DNA of 64,000 bases from Pseudocercospora fijiensis CIRAD86 (taxonomy: Eukaryota; Ascomycota; Dothideomycetes; Mycosphaerellales; Mycosphaerellaceae), in assembly GCF_000340215.1 (NCBI RefSeq), contig NW_006921547.1, positions 654,140 through 718,139 on the forward strand. Reading direction: 5' to 3'. The translations under genes and the position numbers were made by a program. Below are positions 11,881 through 24,922 of this stretch, piece by piece (within the stretch, counting starts at the first letter, position 1; each line of letters begins with the position of its first letter). The notes beneath the pieces were generated by a model. That model did not search any database and was not told the origin of the DNA. It saw only the letters and a list, made by a program, of their open reading frames with translations.

Positions 11881-14800
11881 AGATAAGCTCCTAAGAAAAC
11901 AATAACAACCCTACCCCGGCGGAGCCGCCTTTATAGGCCCCCTCTAATACCGGTACCTACCGAGACCTACCTCTAAACTTTATTCGTAACTACCTCGATA
12001 CTAACTCTAATACCGAGAGGACTACGGCCTCGGGAAGCGATAAGGATACTAGTATAGAAAATAGAGAAGCGGCTTAAGGAGGCACTATCTAGGAGGGCGG
12101 TACTCGAGAAGTTTCCTAGTAGCTTGTCTAGGCAACTAGAGGGCTATCCCCTTAACTTCTCTAAGGTCTTCTTTAGGCCTTCTCGGACTTAAAGCCGTAG
12201 ATGCCCCTCCTAGGGACCGTTAAGAACCCCCTCTTTACTAGAGAAAACGCTACTAACTTTGTTAAAAGGTTTTCTACTATCCTTAAGCGATACTATCTAA
12301 GGGCTAAAACGGCTACTGCGGTAAAGCTCCTTATAGCTAATTGTAAAGCTAGTATCCGACCCCGAGTTGCTCGGCTCCTAGATAGTAAGCCTCTTACGTA
12401 GGAAGCCTTCTTAAAGAAGTTTAAGCGCGAGTTTGCTAACTAGGATGTCGCGGTTCGGCTAAACTCCCGCGAATACCTTAAATAGCTATATACTAGACAA
12501 AAGGCTAAGAGTAATGCCCTTCGCTTTTATTAGGACTTCTATAGTATCGCTAAAGGGATACCGAGGAGGCTTCTTAACAATGTTACGAGGAGCCGTCTAT
12601 TTCTAAAGGGCTTAGGAGGCTCTATACCTACTATTATACCTCGGATCTACGAAAAATGCAGCATCTACCCTTACGATAAGGAATCCTATACCGACTTCGA
12701 ACAGATTTATCGTACTAGGTACGACCTAGCTCGTAGCCGATAGGGCTTCTCGCTCCTTACTAGTAACGATAGTAGCTATTTAAAAGAGCTACGAGAGACA
12801 GTTAAGAAAAGAATGCTAAGTATACGCCCTACCCTAGATGTCTAGCGATAGGGGGTAGCCCTTAAGCTAGTTACGGAGCCCGGTATCGACGACCTTATTA
12901 AGTAGTTCTAAGACCTGAAACTTTACGTCCTCTCCCGAGACAATTAGAAGGGCCCTACTATAGGTCCGGTTAACACTAATACCGATTCGTATACCCTATA
13001 GCGCCTCTATCGCCTCTAGAGCGATAACACCCCTATAACTTAGATATGTAACAACTAGTTTGTATAAGGGCTAACTATCGATGCCTTTACCTTTTAATCT
13101 GTCCCTAGTATAGAGGGTCGCTATTACTATTACGGAGCTAAAGGCTACCTTCGTCTAAACTATAGGCCCTACCGGTATATATAAGACTAAGGGTTCTACT
13201 ATATTCGAGACCGTGCGTAGTACTTCGGGCCCCTAGGTACACTATACGCTACCCTATTCCGCTTCGGTAATAGTCCTACCCTCCTAAAGCTCGCTATTGT
13301 ACTTCCTCTCCTCGAGGCCTATTACTAGTAGGAGATTGTTTTCCTACCTAAATTTAGAATAGAAGCCCTTCGAAAACAATTCAACTATCCTTCTTAGCAA
13401 CTAAGGCGAACTATAGCCCCTAGTGCTATAGCTTAGCTAGGCCCTCGAGTTCCGACTCCTCGAGCCCTAGCTCCGATAATTCCTTCTACTCTTCCCCCTC
13501 TACCTTTAAGGTCTCCGGGAAATCCCTACGGAGGGATCGCTTTAAACGATGCTCGAAACGGCCTTCCTACCCCTACTACTATCCCTACTACTACTAGGCG
13601 GGTTATACTATACTAAAGGCCCTACGATCTAGGTATAGTCGAGGAGGCCGATAAAGAGCTAGATTTTAGCGACTATAAAGCGGCTATAGTTGTGGATACC
13701 CTTACCTATACTCGTAGCTAGGATATACCGCTTAGGAATAGTCTTCCCGTTACCGCTATTGCCGACGCAAATCGGATCCGGAAAGCTACTACTAAGTAGA
13801 AAGGTGCTACGAAGACTAAGGGCATTCGTAACGTAGTTTAAGGGCTTAGCGTTCGTAAGGTAGAGGAAGCAATTCGTAAATAAACCTAGCCTCGAAGAAC
13901 TACTTAAAGGTCCCCGAGCCTACTACCTCTAAGAGTAAGAAACTAGTCTAAGGAAACGGTTAGTCGTAAAACCCCTACTACTAGCCCTTCTAGTACTTAT
14001 AGGTAGCCTACTACTAAATCCTTAAATAGTAACGCTAGCCTACCTAAGGATAGTAACCTAGAAATAGACGACGCACTACCGCTAAACCCGAAGCCTACCG
14101 CTAAGGAACTATCGAAAGGAGTAAACCCCCCGAGCCGGTAGAGGGCTATATATAAGGAGCCTAAGACGACTAATATTATAAAGAATCTTTAGAAGCATTA
14201 TAAGGACCCCGATTTTTAGGTAAAGAAATTCCTTAGTAGGAATAGTATATAGCTTAGCAATGCTAAGGCCCTTGCCTATATTCCGGAATGTTAAAAACTC
14301 GTAGCTCGCTAGCCGAACAATAACGCTCTTACTATAAGAATCCGGGAGCTAGAAAAGGATAAAACCGATAAGATTCCCTACTAGATTATAGAGATAGTAG
14401 GTAGAGTAGCTACCTTAGCTACTAGGAGAACTAGACCTAGGAAGCCTAAGGATTACCCTATTCTAGTCCTTACCTCCGCCCGGGAATTCTTTACTAGCCT
14501 CGACGAGAAAGAAGGCTAGGAGGAATACGAGGCCGCTAACGAAGAGGTTGTCCGGGACCCTAATTCGATTAGCCGGAGAAACAGACTTAACTACTACGTA
14601 GTACAAGTTATTTTATCCGGGGTAGATACTCTACCTAACGAGATACTCTATATCGACCCTAACTAGATTCGCCTCTTATTAGTCGACGACAACTTCGCCC
14701 TTATTCCTAGCCCGTATATTACTATTACTATTAATAGGTGCCTTAAGATCCGCGCTCTTATTAATAAAGGCTCCGAGGGGAATATACTAAACGCGAAGTT

Positions 14801-15290
14801 CCTATAGCGAGCTAGCCTTACTCTTTTAAAGGGTCTTATTCTAAATATGTAAGGAGCTAGAGGAAGAGCTAAATTTATCGGTATTAGTACTTCCGTTCCT
14901 ATCTCTACCTTTAATATCGAGTATAAAACCGACTTCCTTATTATACCCCTAGGGGATAACGACCTCCCTATTATTCTTAGTCGCCCGTAGGCTCGTACGA
15001 ACTGCCTTATCGCTCGAAATATAGACGACGGCTCCTAGGAAGGAACTATTTCTACGCGCGGGGGCCACTCTACTACCTTTACTACCCTTGCTAGCTCTAA
15101 GAATTGTATCCTACTTAAGGAGCTCCTTAGTCGTAATAATACCTAGTAGTTAAAAAACTAGGTAGCGGACGAGAAACTAGCGTCGAGTCTGCCCCTTTTT
15201 CGAAACTACTAGGTAGGGATATTATACGCACCGTTACGACCTATTGTTTAATAAGAAATATTATTATAGGGTTATATAGCAAAAAGGATA
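11881..15290 (+). pseudogene. Element A ORF1: gag and protease region (decayed)
   Basis: A Gag polyprotein about 1,100 codons long. The capsid region is readable from about 12200, where an open stretch (12201-12401) begins MPLLGTVKNPLFTRENATNF, typical of the gag of this fungal gypsy lineage. The zinc knuckle at 13122-13163 keeps C-x2-C-x4-H-x4-C spacing but all four ligands read Tyr. A retropepsin-like segment lies near 14760-14800 (LINKGSEGNILNAKFL, where an active protease would have an Asp-Ser/Thr-Gly type site). ORF1 ends just before motif 2. Stops fall at presumed Gln and Trp codons. Confidence 0.82.
13122..13163 (+). other. Zinc-knuckle remnant with all ligands changed to Tyr
   Basis: Reads Y-YY-Y-GAKG-Y-LRLN-Y, the exact spacing of a CCHC knuckle with Cys (TGC/TGT) and His (CAC/CAT) all converted to TAC/TAT, the change RIP produces on TG and CA. 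Confidence 0.85.
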
Positions 15291-15294
15291 GTAA

Positions 15295-15330
15295 CCCTAG
15301 GGTATACTAGCTAGCTAGCTAGGGTATATT
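15295..15330. repeat. CTAG-repeat palindrome 2 of element A
   Basis: CCCTAGGGTATACTAGCTAG and continuation through AGGGTATATT, between ORF1 (gag-protease) and ORF2 (pol). It is the most symmetrical copy, with GGTATA-like arms on both sides. Confidence 0.88.
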
Positions 15331-15499
15331 AATTAGTCCGGTAGTCGGCCCGCCCCCGCTTCCGCTATCTTTTCCGACCTCGCTTAGACTAGCCCCGGCT
15401 TGTCCCGGCATTCCCGGTAGCCCCGGTATTCCCGCGTCCCTGCAATTGCCCTCTAGTAGTATCCTATATAAAAGCCGCCTAGCTAGGCACCCTATCTAG

Positions 15500-18400
15500 G
15501 AGCGGGTATACGACGACGTACCGGTCCTAGCTATATAACGCTAGTCCTTTCTCGAAGATCCTTCCTAGCTATGCCCGACGATTAGCCTTGCCCGGCTCGG
15601 GCGTATAGAGGCGATTCTCGAGCCTATAACTCGTAACGACTAGGCGGCAATTCTTTAGTAGTCGGAAGCGAACAGGTTTTATAACTAGTATAAGCGGCAC
15701 TATAGGTTTTAGAGCTTTCGAAGGTTCCCTACCTAGCTACTATCTATTAAGAAAATGCTTAAGGAAGATTCGGATACTAGCCGTACGGTCGGAGTTTATA
15801 GTATATATAAGAAAAAGGCAGATAAAGTAAGACCTATAGAAGCTAGCACTGCGATAACCGGGAGTGTAACGACCGGTAGTAACCCTTACTAGAAAAAGAA
15901 ACGGCTTGCTCGAGAAGCGTTGCTTCCGCCTAGAACTAGGCTATATAACTAGAAGTACCTAATTAAGAAGTTCTTAGATATACTACGCGGCTCGCGCCTA
16001 ACTAAGGAAAGGAAAGCAAAGCTTCTTATTAGAATAGAACTTCTTCCTAAGGAGCTAGATCTATTCTACGAAATGCTCTATAATAGGGAGAAAGCCCTTA
16101 CCTAGAGCTTTGCCGAAATTAGAAGGGTCGACGCGGATATAGTACCTCCCTAACGGATCCGAACAATTCCTTATAAACCCTAGAGAAAACCAACCTTCCG
16201 CCTCTAGCCTAGCCTAGTAAACATTGTAGAAGAAATAATCCGAGAGCGAATTGCGAATAGGGTACTTAAAGTTAGCGAAGGAGTATACTAGAACCTATAG
16301 TTCTCAGTCTAGAAGAAAGGAACTAAGAAATATCGCCTAATTAACGCTACTATAGAGCTAAACCGCTATATAATATAGGACGGAAACCTTCCTCCTAATA
16401 CTAATAGCTTTACCGAGGATTTTGCTAACTGTACTATCTCGTCCCTAATCGATTTCTTTTCTAGGTACGACTAAGTCCCGCTTTACGAGGCCGATCGAGA
16501 TATAACTGCCTTTAATACCCCGCTTAGCCTTATACGAATAACTACCCTTCCGTAAGGAGCGACAAACTCCGTTACCTAGTTTGTCCGAGTAGTAATAAGA
16601 ATCCTTTTTAACTATATTTCCTACCGTACGAGGCCGTTTATCGACGACATTAGTATTAAGGGCCCGAAGACCCGATATAATAATAAAGAGGTTAAACCTA
16701 GCCTAAGAAGGTTCGTTACTAAGCACATTTAATAGATAGATAGTGTTCTTATAGACATTAAGCGTGCTAGGTATACTGTTTTAGGTCTAAAATCTTAGTT
16801 CCTCTATAAAAAGCTAAAATATATCGGCTACGTTATTAATATTTCCGGAAGATACCCTAATATAGAGAAAGTTGCAAAGATTGTCGTATAGCTAGTACCT
16901 AAGAACTACTCTAGCGTACGGGCCTTCCTTAGGGTTTATATCTACTACCGTATCTAGATCGAGGGCTTCGTAATAATAGTAAGACTACTCTTCTACCTCC
17001 TAAAGGCCGATATCGAATTCTTATAGGGACCGGATTAGCAAGTGGCTATAGATACCTTAAAGGCTACGCTAACTACTATCCCTACTCTTATCTCGATCGA
17101 TTATACTAAGGGTACTAGGTTAATTGTCCTTCTATTAGACGCGAGTAGATCCGGATATAGTAGTAGCCTAAACTAGTACGAAAGGGACAATATAAAGAAG
17201 CGTTACCCTATTCGGTACGAAAGCGGTCTTTAGACCGAAAGTGAAGCCTAATATAATACTAGCAAACGAGATTGCCTTGCCGTACTTAAACTACTAAAGA
17301 AGTTTAAGAAGTATCTCGTTAGGTAGTACTTTCGGATCGAAATCGATACTACTACCCTTGTTTACTAGCTTAACAAATCCGCCTCGGACCTCCCTAACTC
17401 GGTAATAGCTCGCTAGGTAGCCTAGATCCGACTATTCGACTTCGAAGTTAAGTATATCCCTAGGCGGAAGTACTCTATAGCTAATAGTCTATCCCGTCGT
17501 AACCCTACTAAAGAAGATATCGTCGAACGAGATAACTAAATCGACGACGATAATATAATCGATAACGACTTCTTTTATAGCATAGTATAGACTAAGCCTG
17601 TTAATCCCTTAGCTAAGTCTAGCTTCCTTAACGAGGGCGAATATTAGTCTCGAGAATCGCTTCTTATCGGATACTTTAAGTCGACCCTTCGCTTTCCGTA
17701 AGGCATCTCTCGAAGCGAAGCCCGAAGGGTTCGACGTACTACCTAGAAGTATATTGTTAAGGATCGGCTCCTTTTCTACTAGCGTTATTCGAATTGTCCC
17801 CTTTAACGAGTAATTAATAGCGAAAAGGCTAGGGAGGAAATTATCTAATTACTTTACGAGGATTATAGCTATAAAGGCTAGGAGGCAGTATACTATCTAG
17901 CCTCGAAAAGGTACTTCTAGTATAGGATATAGTCCTAAATCGCTATATAGGTTCGGTCCTATCGTATATACCGGATGCGAGAGGGATATAAGATTACTAG
18001 GACGCTTTACCCTACCTATATTTGAGTTATTAGCCGTCGCTAGGTTGCCGATGTACTTTATATCGACAATAAGGGGTCTATTGCCTTAGCGCGTAAGGTT
18101 ATTAGCGGCTAGGTAGAGGGGAGGATATTTAACTACTCGGGCAAGTCGGTTAGTATACACTAAATAGCTAAGTTCCTATACGAAGAGGTCTATTACCGAT
18201 ATAGCTGTCCGGATAAATTCGTTATAGATAACGGATCTAAGAATCGGAAGGACACTAAGGAATTACTTAAGCGAATAGCTATATACCGGATACGGATTTC
18301 CCTATACTACCCGAAGGCAAATAGTTAAATCGAAGTTGGAAACCGACCTATCCTAGCTACCCTTTCTAGACTAACGAACGGCACTGTAAAGGGTTAGAGA

Positions 18401-20340
18401 AAACGCGTCCTACCTGTCCTATAGGCCGACCGAACGATATACCGACGAACGACTAGAAGAACGCCTATAGAAGTTATATATAGAGGGGCCGACGTTATCC
18501 TTCCTATCGAGAATACCTACCGAACCTTCTAAAAAGTCGACTAGGATACTATACGCGATACTACCTCGTTACTTATATACCGTACTTAGTAACTAGTATA
18601 TATGCCTAATAATAACGAAGAGGCGGCCCTTCGGCTAAAGAGGACTCGTAAGGAGAATACTCGCTAGTACGACGAAAAGGGAGTAGTATCTAACGCTCCC
18701 CTTAAGATTAGATCCCTTATACTTGTTACTAGGAGCGAAATCGAGTACTCGAGGTCTAGTAAGCTTGCCTTTCGCTAGAAGGGCCCCTTTCGTATTACGG
18801 GGATTACTACCTCTAGGACCTCGTACTACCTTACGGAACTTAATAGGGCTAATCTAGCTATTACCTTTCTACGCGATCGACTAAAGGAAGTACCTCTATT
18901 CCGACCCAACCGGATCTCGGGTAAAAACGCTACTACGACGGATAACGAACCTATTAATAAAGAAGTCGAGGTAGATAGAGATAGCTAGTCTAAGTCCTCC
19001 GAGTCTAGCGACGATAGCTAGTCTAATACTAAGTCCGGTAAAGAAAGGGATATAGACGTCTATATAATTATATCCCTTCCTAGGGAGGAGTAAAGGCGAG
19101 CCTTTTAAGCCTATACTATAGCTATATACCGAGTCGACCCTAAAGTTAATCCTATCTCTTAGATTAACAACCTAATACGAGACCTTCTTAGCGTACCCCT
19201 TATAGAAGATTATTCGAATAACTGTCTCTTCTTTAATAGCTCGACCGAACCTAACAGTTTTCTAGCTTTTAATTACCTAGCCCTATTTACCTAGGGAGGG
19301 GTAACCTAGCCTTTAGCTTAATACTATAGATTCGGCTAGATAGTAATTCTATATAGAAGGTAGGACCTATACGAACAAGCCTACTACGTTAGCGCTCTTC
19401 CGAGGCTTACCTAGGACCCTAGCTTTCGACTAGTACTATAGCGAGACCCTAGCTAGTAGACGACCTAGAGAGTCTAGGTCTACGACGAGATAAACATATT
19501 GAAGTTCGAATACAACCTATATCTCCTTAAGGCCCTAGTAGAGACTAGCCTTGCTACCCTAGTATATACTAACCTATATAGGCGGCGAGGCATTAGATTT
19601 CTCGCCTAGGAGGCTATAGACAACGTTGCGAACTAGGGAGATAACGAATATAGGCTGTCCTTAATAAGAATACGAGATAGGCTTCGGCTTACCTAGATCG
19701 AATAAGAGGAGCTCCGTAATACCGCTAACTCTAAGGGCCTAGGCTTAAACCCCGGAGCTTTTAACGAACCCTTAGAACCGGAGTAGGCTATAGAATGCAA
19801 CGAAAATAGACTACTACTACCTTAGTAGGCCCGATAAACCTATAACTACTCGCGTATAGCCTCCCTTTTGCTCCTATTTACTCGCCTTATACCGAATTTT
19901 TCACTCGCTAGTACCCTTATTCGCGTATTTAAACGGATTATCGACGTATACTAGGATCGATTGTCCCTTTATATATTAGTAGCCGGATAGAGTACTACTA
20001 CTAGAGCCTTATCGTTACTTCTTTTCCTTTATACTACTACCGACGAGGGTAGGGGCTTTAGCAAGGAGCCCCTATCCTTAATAATATCCCTAGACCTACT
20101 CCCCGGGGTAGTCTAAGTACTAGCCTACCCGCGGAGCGAGTAAATAATTTTAACTCGGCAAAAGGGGACCTACTAGAAGCTCTACGTTACGCCTAGCTTA
20201 CTAAAACCGAAGCCTACCCTACGGAGTAAGCCTAGGAAAACCTTACCTAACCTTAAAGATTTCCTTTGTTTAAAAACCTTTCCTTTATATTATTTCTATA
20301 GCCTACGCCGGCCGATATATCGAGATTTCTAAGAATCCCG
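15500..20340 (+). pseudogene. Element A ORF2: pol polyprotein (decayed)
   Basis: Order on the plus strand: RT (about 15900-16880), RNase H (about 16990-17520), integrase (about 17630-18560), integrase C-terminal region (to about 18900) and a long poorly conserved tail to about 20330. RT shows YRLINATIELN near 16330, then GNLPPNTNSFTEDFAN, and a P-F-I-D-D active-site motif near 16640 that still has both Asp codons. RNase H ends FDFEVKYIP-stop-RKYS near 17440-17500. The lineage is that of element E. The frame has dozens of stops at Gln/Trp positions, so no enzyme is made. Confidence 0.87.
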
Positions 20341-20350
20341 GGAGCTCCCG

Positions 20351-20380
20351 CCTATAGTAGCTAGCTAGCTAAGATATATT
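20351..20380. repeat. CTAG-repeat palindrome 3 of element A
   Basis: CCTATAGTAGCTAGCTAGCT and continuation, at the boundary between pol and ORF3. It corresponds to motifs 1, 2 and 4 with TA for CA/TG changes. Confidence 0.85.
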
Positions 20381-20929
20381 ACGACTACTACTACTACCCC
20401 TATACTGCCCGGAGGAGCCCTTATAACTATGCCTTAATGCGGTAGGGGTTAAAGCGGAGGGGTTAGTGCGTTATATAATGCCTAACTCCCTAGATCTAAG
20501 TGCTCTAGTCCTACGCCCTCGAATCTCGCTACTACGCGAATTACCTAGGCCTCTAGAAATGTCGCCGCTATCTACTACTAACCCTTTACTTCCTTTAGGA
20601 TACGTACCTCACTTTCGGATTTATATATAAACGCGCGTATACGCGTAAGGTAGGTGCCTCCCGTCCCTTCCCGCGTATCCGCGCTATTATTATAATAAAA
20701 AGGCGATCTTTCTCGCGCCTAAACTTCTTTATAAACAAACATACCTATACCGCCCTTCCCTCGATAAAGCGATAGGCGCTTATAGCAAACACTACCCTCC
20801 TTAATTAACTATTAAAGACCGATAAACCCCTACCTCCTCTACGCGACCCGATATATAAAACCCCCTCTACCGCCTTATAAGCGCGCAATAGTAGAAGCCT
20901 CTAGTCGAGACCTTATTACGAGCGTAGCC

Positions 20930-23900
20930 TATAGCGGCATTTCCTACCTTCCTTCCGACTAGCGACTAAGCAATTATAATACCCTACTCGAATAGGTACA
21001 ATATTTTTAATCCGCTAACTTGTCCCGCTAAACTAAAGTAGATATAATCTACGACAACCTAGGAAGTGTTAATAACTTTATTAAAGGCACCGAGCTAATC
21101 TATTATCGGCTTAAGGAAGCGCTCTTTAAAGGACTACCGAAAGAAATAGGAGATGTTCTTCGTACCCGAGGATCTACTATAGTATAGGCCCTCGAGTAGT
21201 ATATAGGTAACGAATTTGCTACCCTATAAGCCGCCGCTACTTATAGGAAGGCTACGGAAGATCGCCGTAAGAACGATATTGCTAATAGTCCTATATTCTT
21301 TAGGAACTACTTAGACCTCTACAATGTCCGAGGTAATACTATAAAAGAAATAGCTCGAGTCTTTAGGCTATAGAAGGATAGAAAGCTTAACAACTACGCA
21401 AACTTTAAGGACGCTAGCTAGGTTTCCGAAATTTAGCTTATTCTTCGTATCCTAAGCAATTACCTATACCGCCGAACGCTTAGGGCGAGATAGGGACGGG
21501 CAGATATTAATACCGTTACTATTACTGCTAGGGACTACGTAGTAGATAAGGAGGACGACACTCGTAAGGAGGGTAAGAATAAATTCTTCCCCTAGAGAAT
21601 AGAGGCTAGCAAGGCGAAGCTTAAGGCTATCGGTATTCGAATTAGCTAATACGAAGGCCCTCCTATAATTGCTATTACTCCCGACGGGCGCCCTTTTTTA
21701 AGACCGCTAGGTAGCTATATTAAAGGCACTGCTTCTAGGACCCTAGGGCTTAATGTCCCTCGATCCCGTATAGGTATATATAAGCGAATTAGTACACCTA
21801 TTAGATTACTAGTTATATACAACCCGGCTAGCGACCCTCTAGCTAGATAGGACAACTAGTAGCGGTTACCCGCTCGCCCTACTTAGCCTATCGGCTCTCG
21901 CTAAAATACGCCTCTATAACGTAATACGACTCGCTCTAATCTCCTAGTCGAAAACTCTACTTTACTACCCGATCGGACTAGTAGTAGGAGCGGTAATAAT
22001 AGCCTTACTCTAGGGGCTCCGCCTACTCGTCGAATCCGGACTGCTACGCCTATCCCCCCTCTAGGAAGGACCCGCAGATCGAATAGACTTAATAAGCCGA
22101 GTAGAGATCTTGCCGTACCCCTCGAGGAGAACCTAACCGACGACTTTAATACCTTAGGACCTAAGCGGGGAGGCACTATATACTATAAGGAACTAACCCC
22201 CGATAAGGATACTTAAATTAGAAACAGCCTAGCCTACTATAGCTATAATAGATTCTCGGAAGCCGACCGTAGTGCTTTAATATAGTACGATAGTAAATCT
22301 AATAACACTACGTAGGGAAGAGCAATTGCCCTTATTATAACTGCCCCTTACCCGCCTTGCTATACTTATACCCGCTACCTATTTAGGATAATAGTTAGGT
22401 TTCGAGGAAGGGTTAGTCGAGAGCAGATAATAGAAACCTTAAGTAGCCCTAGATATAAGTACCGGAACGACCTTCTCCGCCTTCGAAATAAGAGACCTAA
22501 CCTGTTTCGGAAAACTCGCCGTCCTCCTATCCCTAGCGACTACCTTAGACTATATCGCTTTTTCCCTAAGGCCTATAGTTACGAGAGTAAGATATACAAC
22601 CCTTTAACTATTAAACGCGTTACCCTAGCGATTGCTACTAAGATTCGTAAGGCCTTCTCCCGTATAGGAGTAATAATAAAGGCTAGCTAGGATGCCTAGG
22701 TAAGAGATAGTACTATTACCTTAGATAGTATTACGAGCGACAAAGGCTCTACTAAACTATATAGAGCGGCCGTCTTTAGTTAGTATAATAATAAGAAAGT
22801 CGAAGTCGCCGCGGCCCCTCTACCCTTCGGAAAGATGTCCCTATCTAACTAGTTTAAGCTAGAGGCTATAATATACCTTTAGTATTAGCGTATAGTTAAC
22901 GGAGTTTCGAATAAAGGTTAGCTTCGAACCGCCTTCTATTCTAGGTTTTAGTAAATCTGCCGAGGAGACCTTGTCTACTAGCTCCTCTACGGCCTTACCC
23001 GCCCTAACTACGCTCTTAACCTAATCTCCTACCCGTACTACGCTAAGATAACTTAACCTAGTAACGGCGGTTCGACCGAGTTTGCTTATATTAACTAGCA
23101 CCCTCTCGATCTCTAAGAAGGCATTACTATAAACTAAGTTTAAGGCTCCGTATCCTTCCTTCCTAAAACGGTAGAGACTACTACGAAGGTCTTCGCTAGG
23201 ATCTACTAACTAGAAGTCTTTAATAAATAGTGTAAGGAACTTAAGATCCTTCGCTAGGAAAAGGGCCCTACGTACGCCCCTCGGGGTTATATTCTCTCTA
23301 TTAACTATAATATACATTGCCTAAATACTAAGATAGAGAATACCCTTAATAACTTTATTAAGAACGAGCTAAAAGGCAAGTGTCGAAATATAGGCTAGGA
23401 GTAGTATCCGGTCGGTGCCCTTAGAGTACGCCTAACCCTTCCCTACCTTCTATACGGCGCTTAGGCATTACCGAAGAATACTAAGAGGATAACTATACTC
23501 CCCTAGTTCTACCGATACGACTTAGTAACTAGAAAGCTCGATTGCGAAGCTAGAGGTACGTTTTAGGAACTCGCCGCTACCTATCGAGACCTTCTTCCTA
23601 GCCCTACCTCGCCCTCTAGTCTTATAAACAAGTACGGTACCCCTCTATACGCGTTCCCGGCTATAGTACGCCTACGCAATAACAACCTAATCTCGGAAGC
23701 CCTCGTCGGTTGATTAAAGTAGGACGATACTATAGTATAGTAATATATTCGAAGACTCTTTCGCAACCTTAACTAAGAAGGCTCCTTATATATACTCGAG
23801 AACTATTTAAAGTAGTATCGCAAGGATATAGCGTCGGTATACTCTAAGATATTAAGTAAGGTTATTCGGCTCGAGTAGGAACGTTTTAGAGAGAAATTAT

Positions 23901-24420
23901 TCTTTAAGGCTCTTATATAGTCTTTAAAAGACTAGAGTTGTATCCTAAACAATAGCGAAGATCGGTATATACGCCTAAACTAGGATAATTTCTACCGATA
24001 TTAGCCTACGTCTAACACTAGGGAGGAGTTTAATTAGGGAGGCTAGGGATTTATATACTAATAGGAACCTAGTAAGGCAGACCTTCCTACTAACTAGCGG
24101 CAGTCTAGCGCCCCTTTAGCGAAACCTGCTACCTACGCTTCGAAAGTCTCTACTCCTAGTAGAGTACTCCCGAACGTTAACTCCTAGTAGCTTAGTACCC
24201 CTAAGAAACAGCCTCCTTAGCTATCTTCTTTAAAGTAGCCTACGAACCCTATAGCTAATCCGAATAAGCGATAGACCCGCTAGGATATACGGGCTAAGGC
24301 GACGCGGACCTAGGCTCTTATCGACTAATTTAACTAGTAGGGGCGAGGAGGCAATTATAGCGGCTAGGGCCGTAGAGGCAACTATAGTAGACTAGCGACT
24401 CGTAGTAGAAAGAAATAAGT
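20930..24420 (+). pseudogene. Element A ORF3: protein of unknown function (decayed)
   Basis: A third long reading frame follows pol, about 1,100 codons. It is readable almost continuously if stops are taken as Gln/Trp: an N-terminal helical part with IYDNLGSVNNFIKGTELIYY near 21050 and GLPKEIGDVLRTRGSTIV near 21130, a Pro/Arg/Ser-rich linker near 21650-22140, a middle domain beginning GGTIYYKELTPDKDT near 22170, and a basic C-terminus with Gly-Arg-Gly-Gly-Asn-Tyr units near 24330-24390 that suggests RNA binding. I recognise no enzyme motif. The middle and C-terminal part is also kept in the deleted derivative at 51490-53740. It could be an extra Gag-like or accessory protein; no membrane or envelope features were seen. 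Confidence 0.65.
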
Positions 24421-24423
24421 AAT

Positions 24424-24452
24424 AGGGTATAGTAGCTAGCTAGCTAGGATAC
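24424..24452. repeat. CTAG-repeat palindrome 4 of element A
   Basis: GGGTATAGTAGCTAGCTAGC and continuation, immediately after ORF3 and about 110 bp before the 3' LTR. Confidence 0.85.
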
Positions 24453-24545
24453 CGTTATAGGATAGTTAGTTTGGTTTTTTTTTACGTATTTAAGGTTTTT
24501 TAGTCCGGGAGGTAAGGAAGCGTCAGTCTAAGGGCAGACTTCTTA

Positions 24546-24560
24546 GTCCGGGAGGGAAAA
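24546..24560 (+). other. Element A polypurine tract
   Basis: A purine-rich run ending GGGAGGGAAAA directly precedes the 3' LTR, the expected place for the plus-strand primer of reverse transcription. Confidence 0.75.
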
Positions 24561-24922
24561 TGTAGTAGGGAAACCCGGCTTAGTATAGGTGTGTGTACTT
24601 GTGCCCTCTTTCCTTTTTTTATACCCCGAATATATATAACTACCTTTATAATTAGAAAACACATACATATATACACTATACAAGGAGACACAGCTACGAC
24701 AATATATAGCAAGAAAGACATAGGAAATGTACCTAATCTAGCTACAATATAGCCCTCCCTACGGCTATTCTCTTCTCTTTAATATTTACGACGCCTTCCC
24801 TTCGAAGTATACAATACTACGCCGACCTCTCGTAGTTACCTAAGAGACACTAAGTACTAGGCCTATAGCATACAGTTTCCTATATATGTACCTCTACCTA
24901 CGACCTACTCGTCCCGCCTATA
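24561..24922 (+). repeat. Element A 3' LTR
   Basis: 362 bp from TGTAGTAGGG to GCCTATA, matching the split 5' LTR. Bases ACTAT precede the 5' LTR at 3652-3656 and CTATA follows here, consistent with a CTAT-containing target duplication that has lost or changed one base. Confidence 0.93.

Noticed and set aside
21901..22176. 91-codon minus-strand frame
   Set aside because: Antisense of element A ORF3 linker; RIP removes stops on one strand while creating them on the other, leaving such shadows.
23581..24721. Two short minus-strand frames (23581-23766 and 24500-24721)
   Set aside because: Antisense of ORF3 and of the ORF3/LTR junction of element A; no homologous support.
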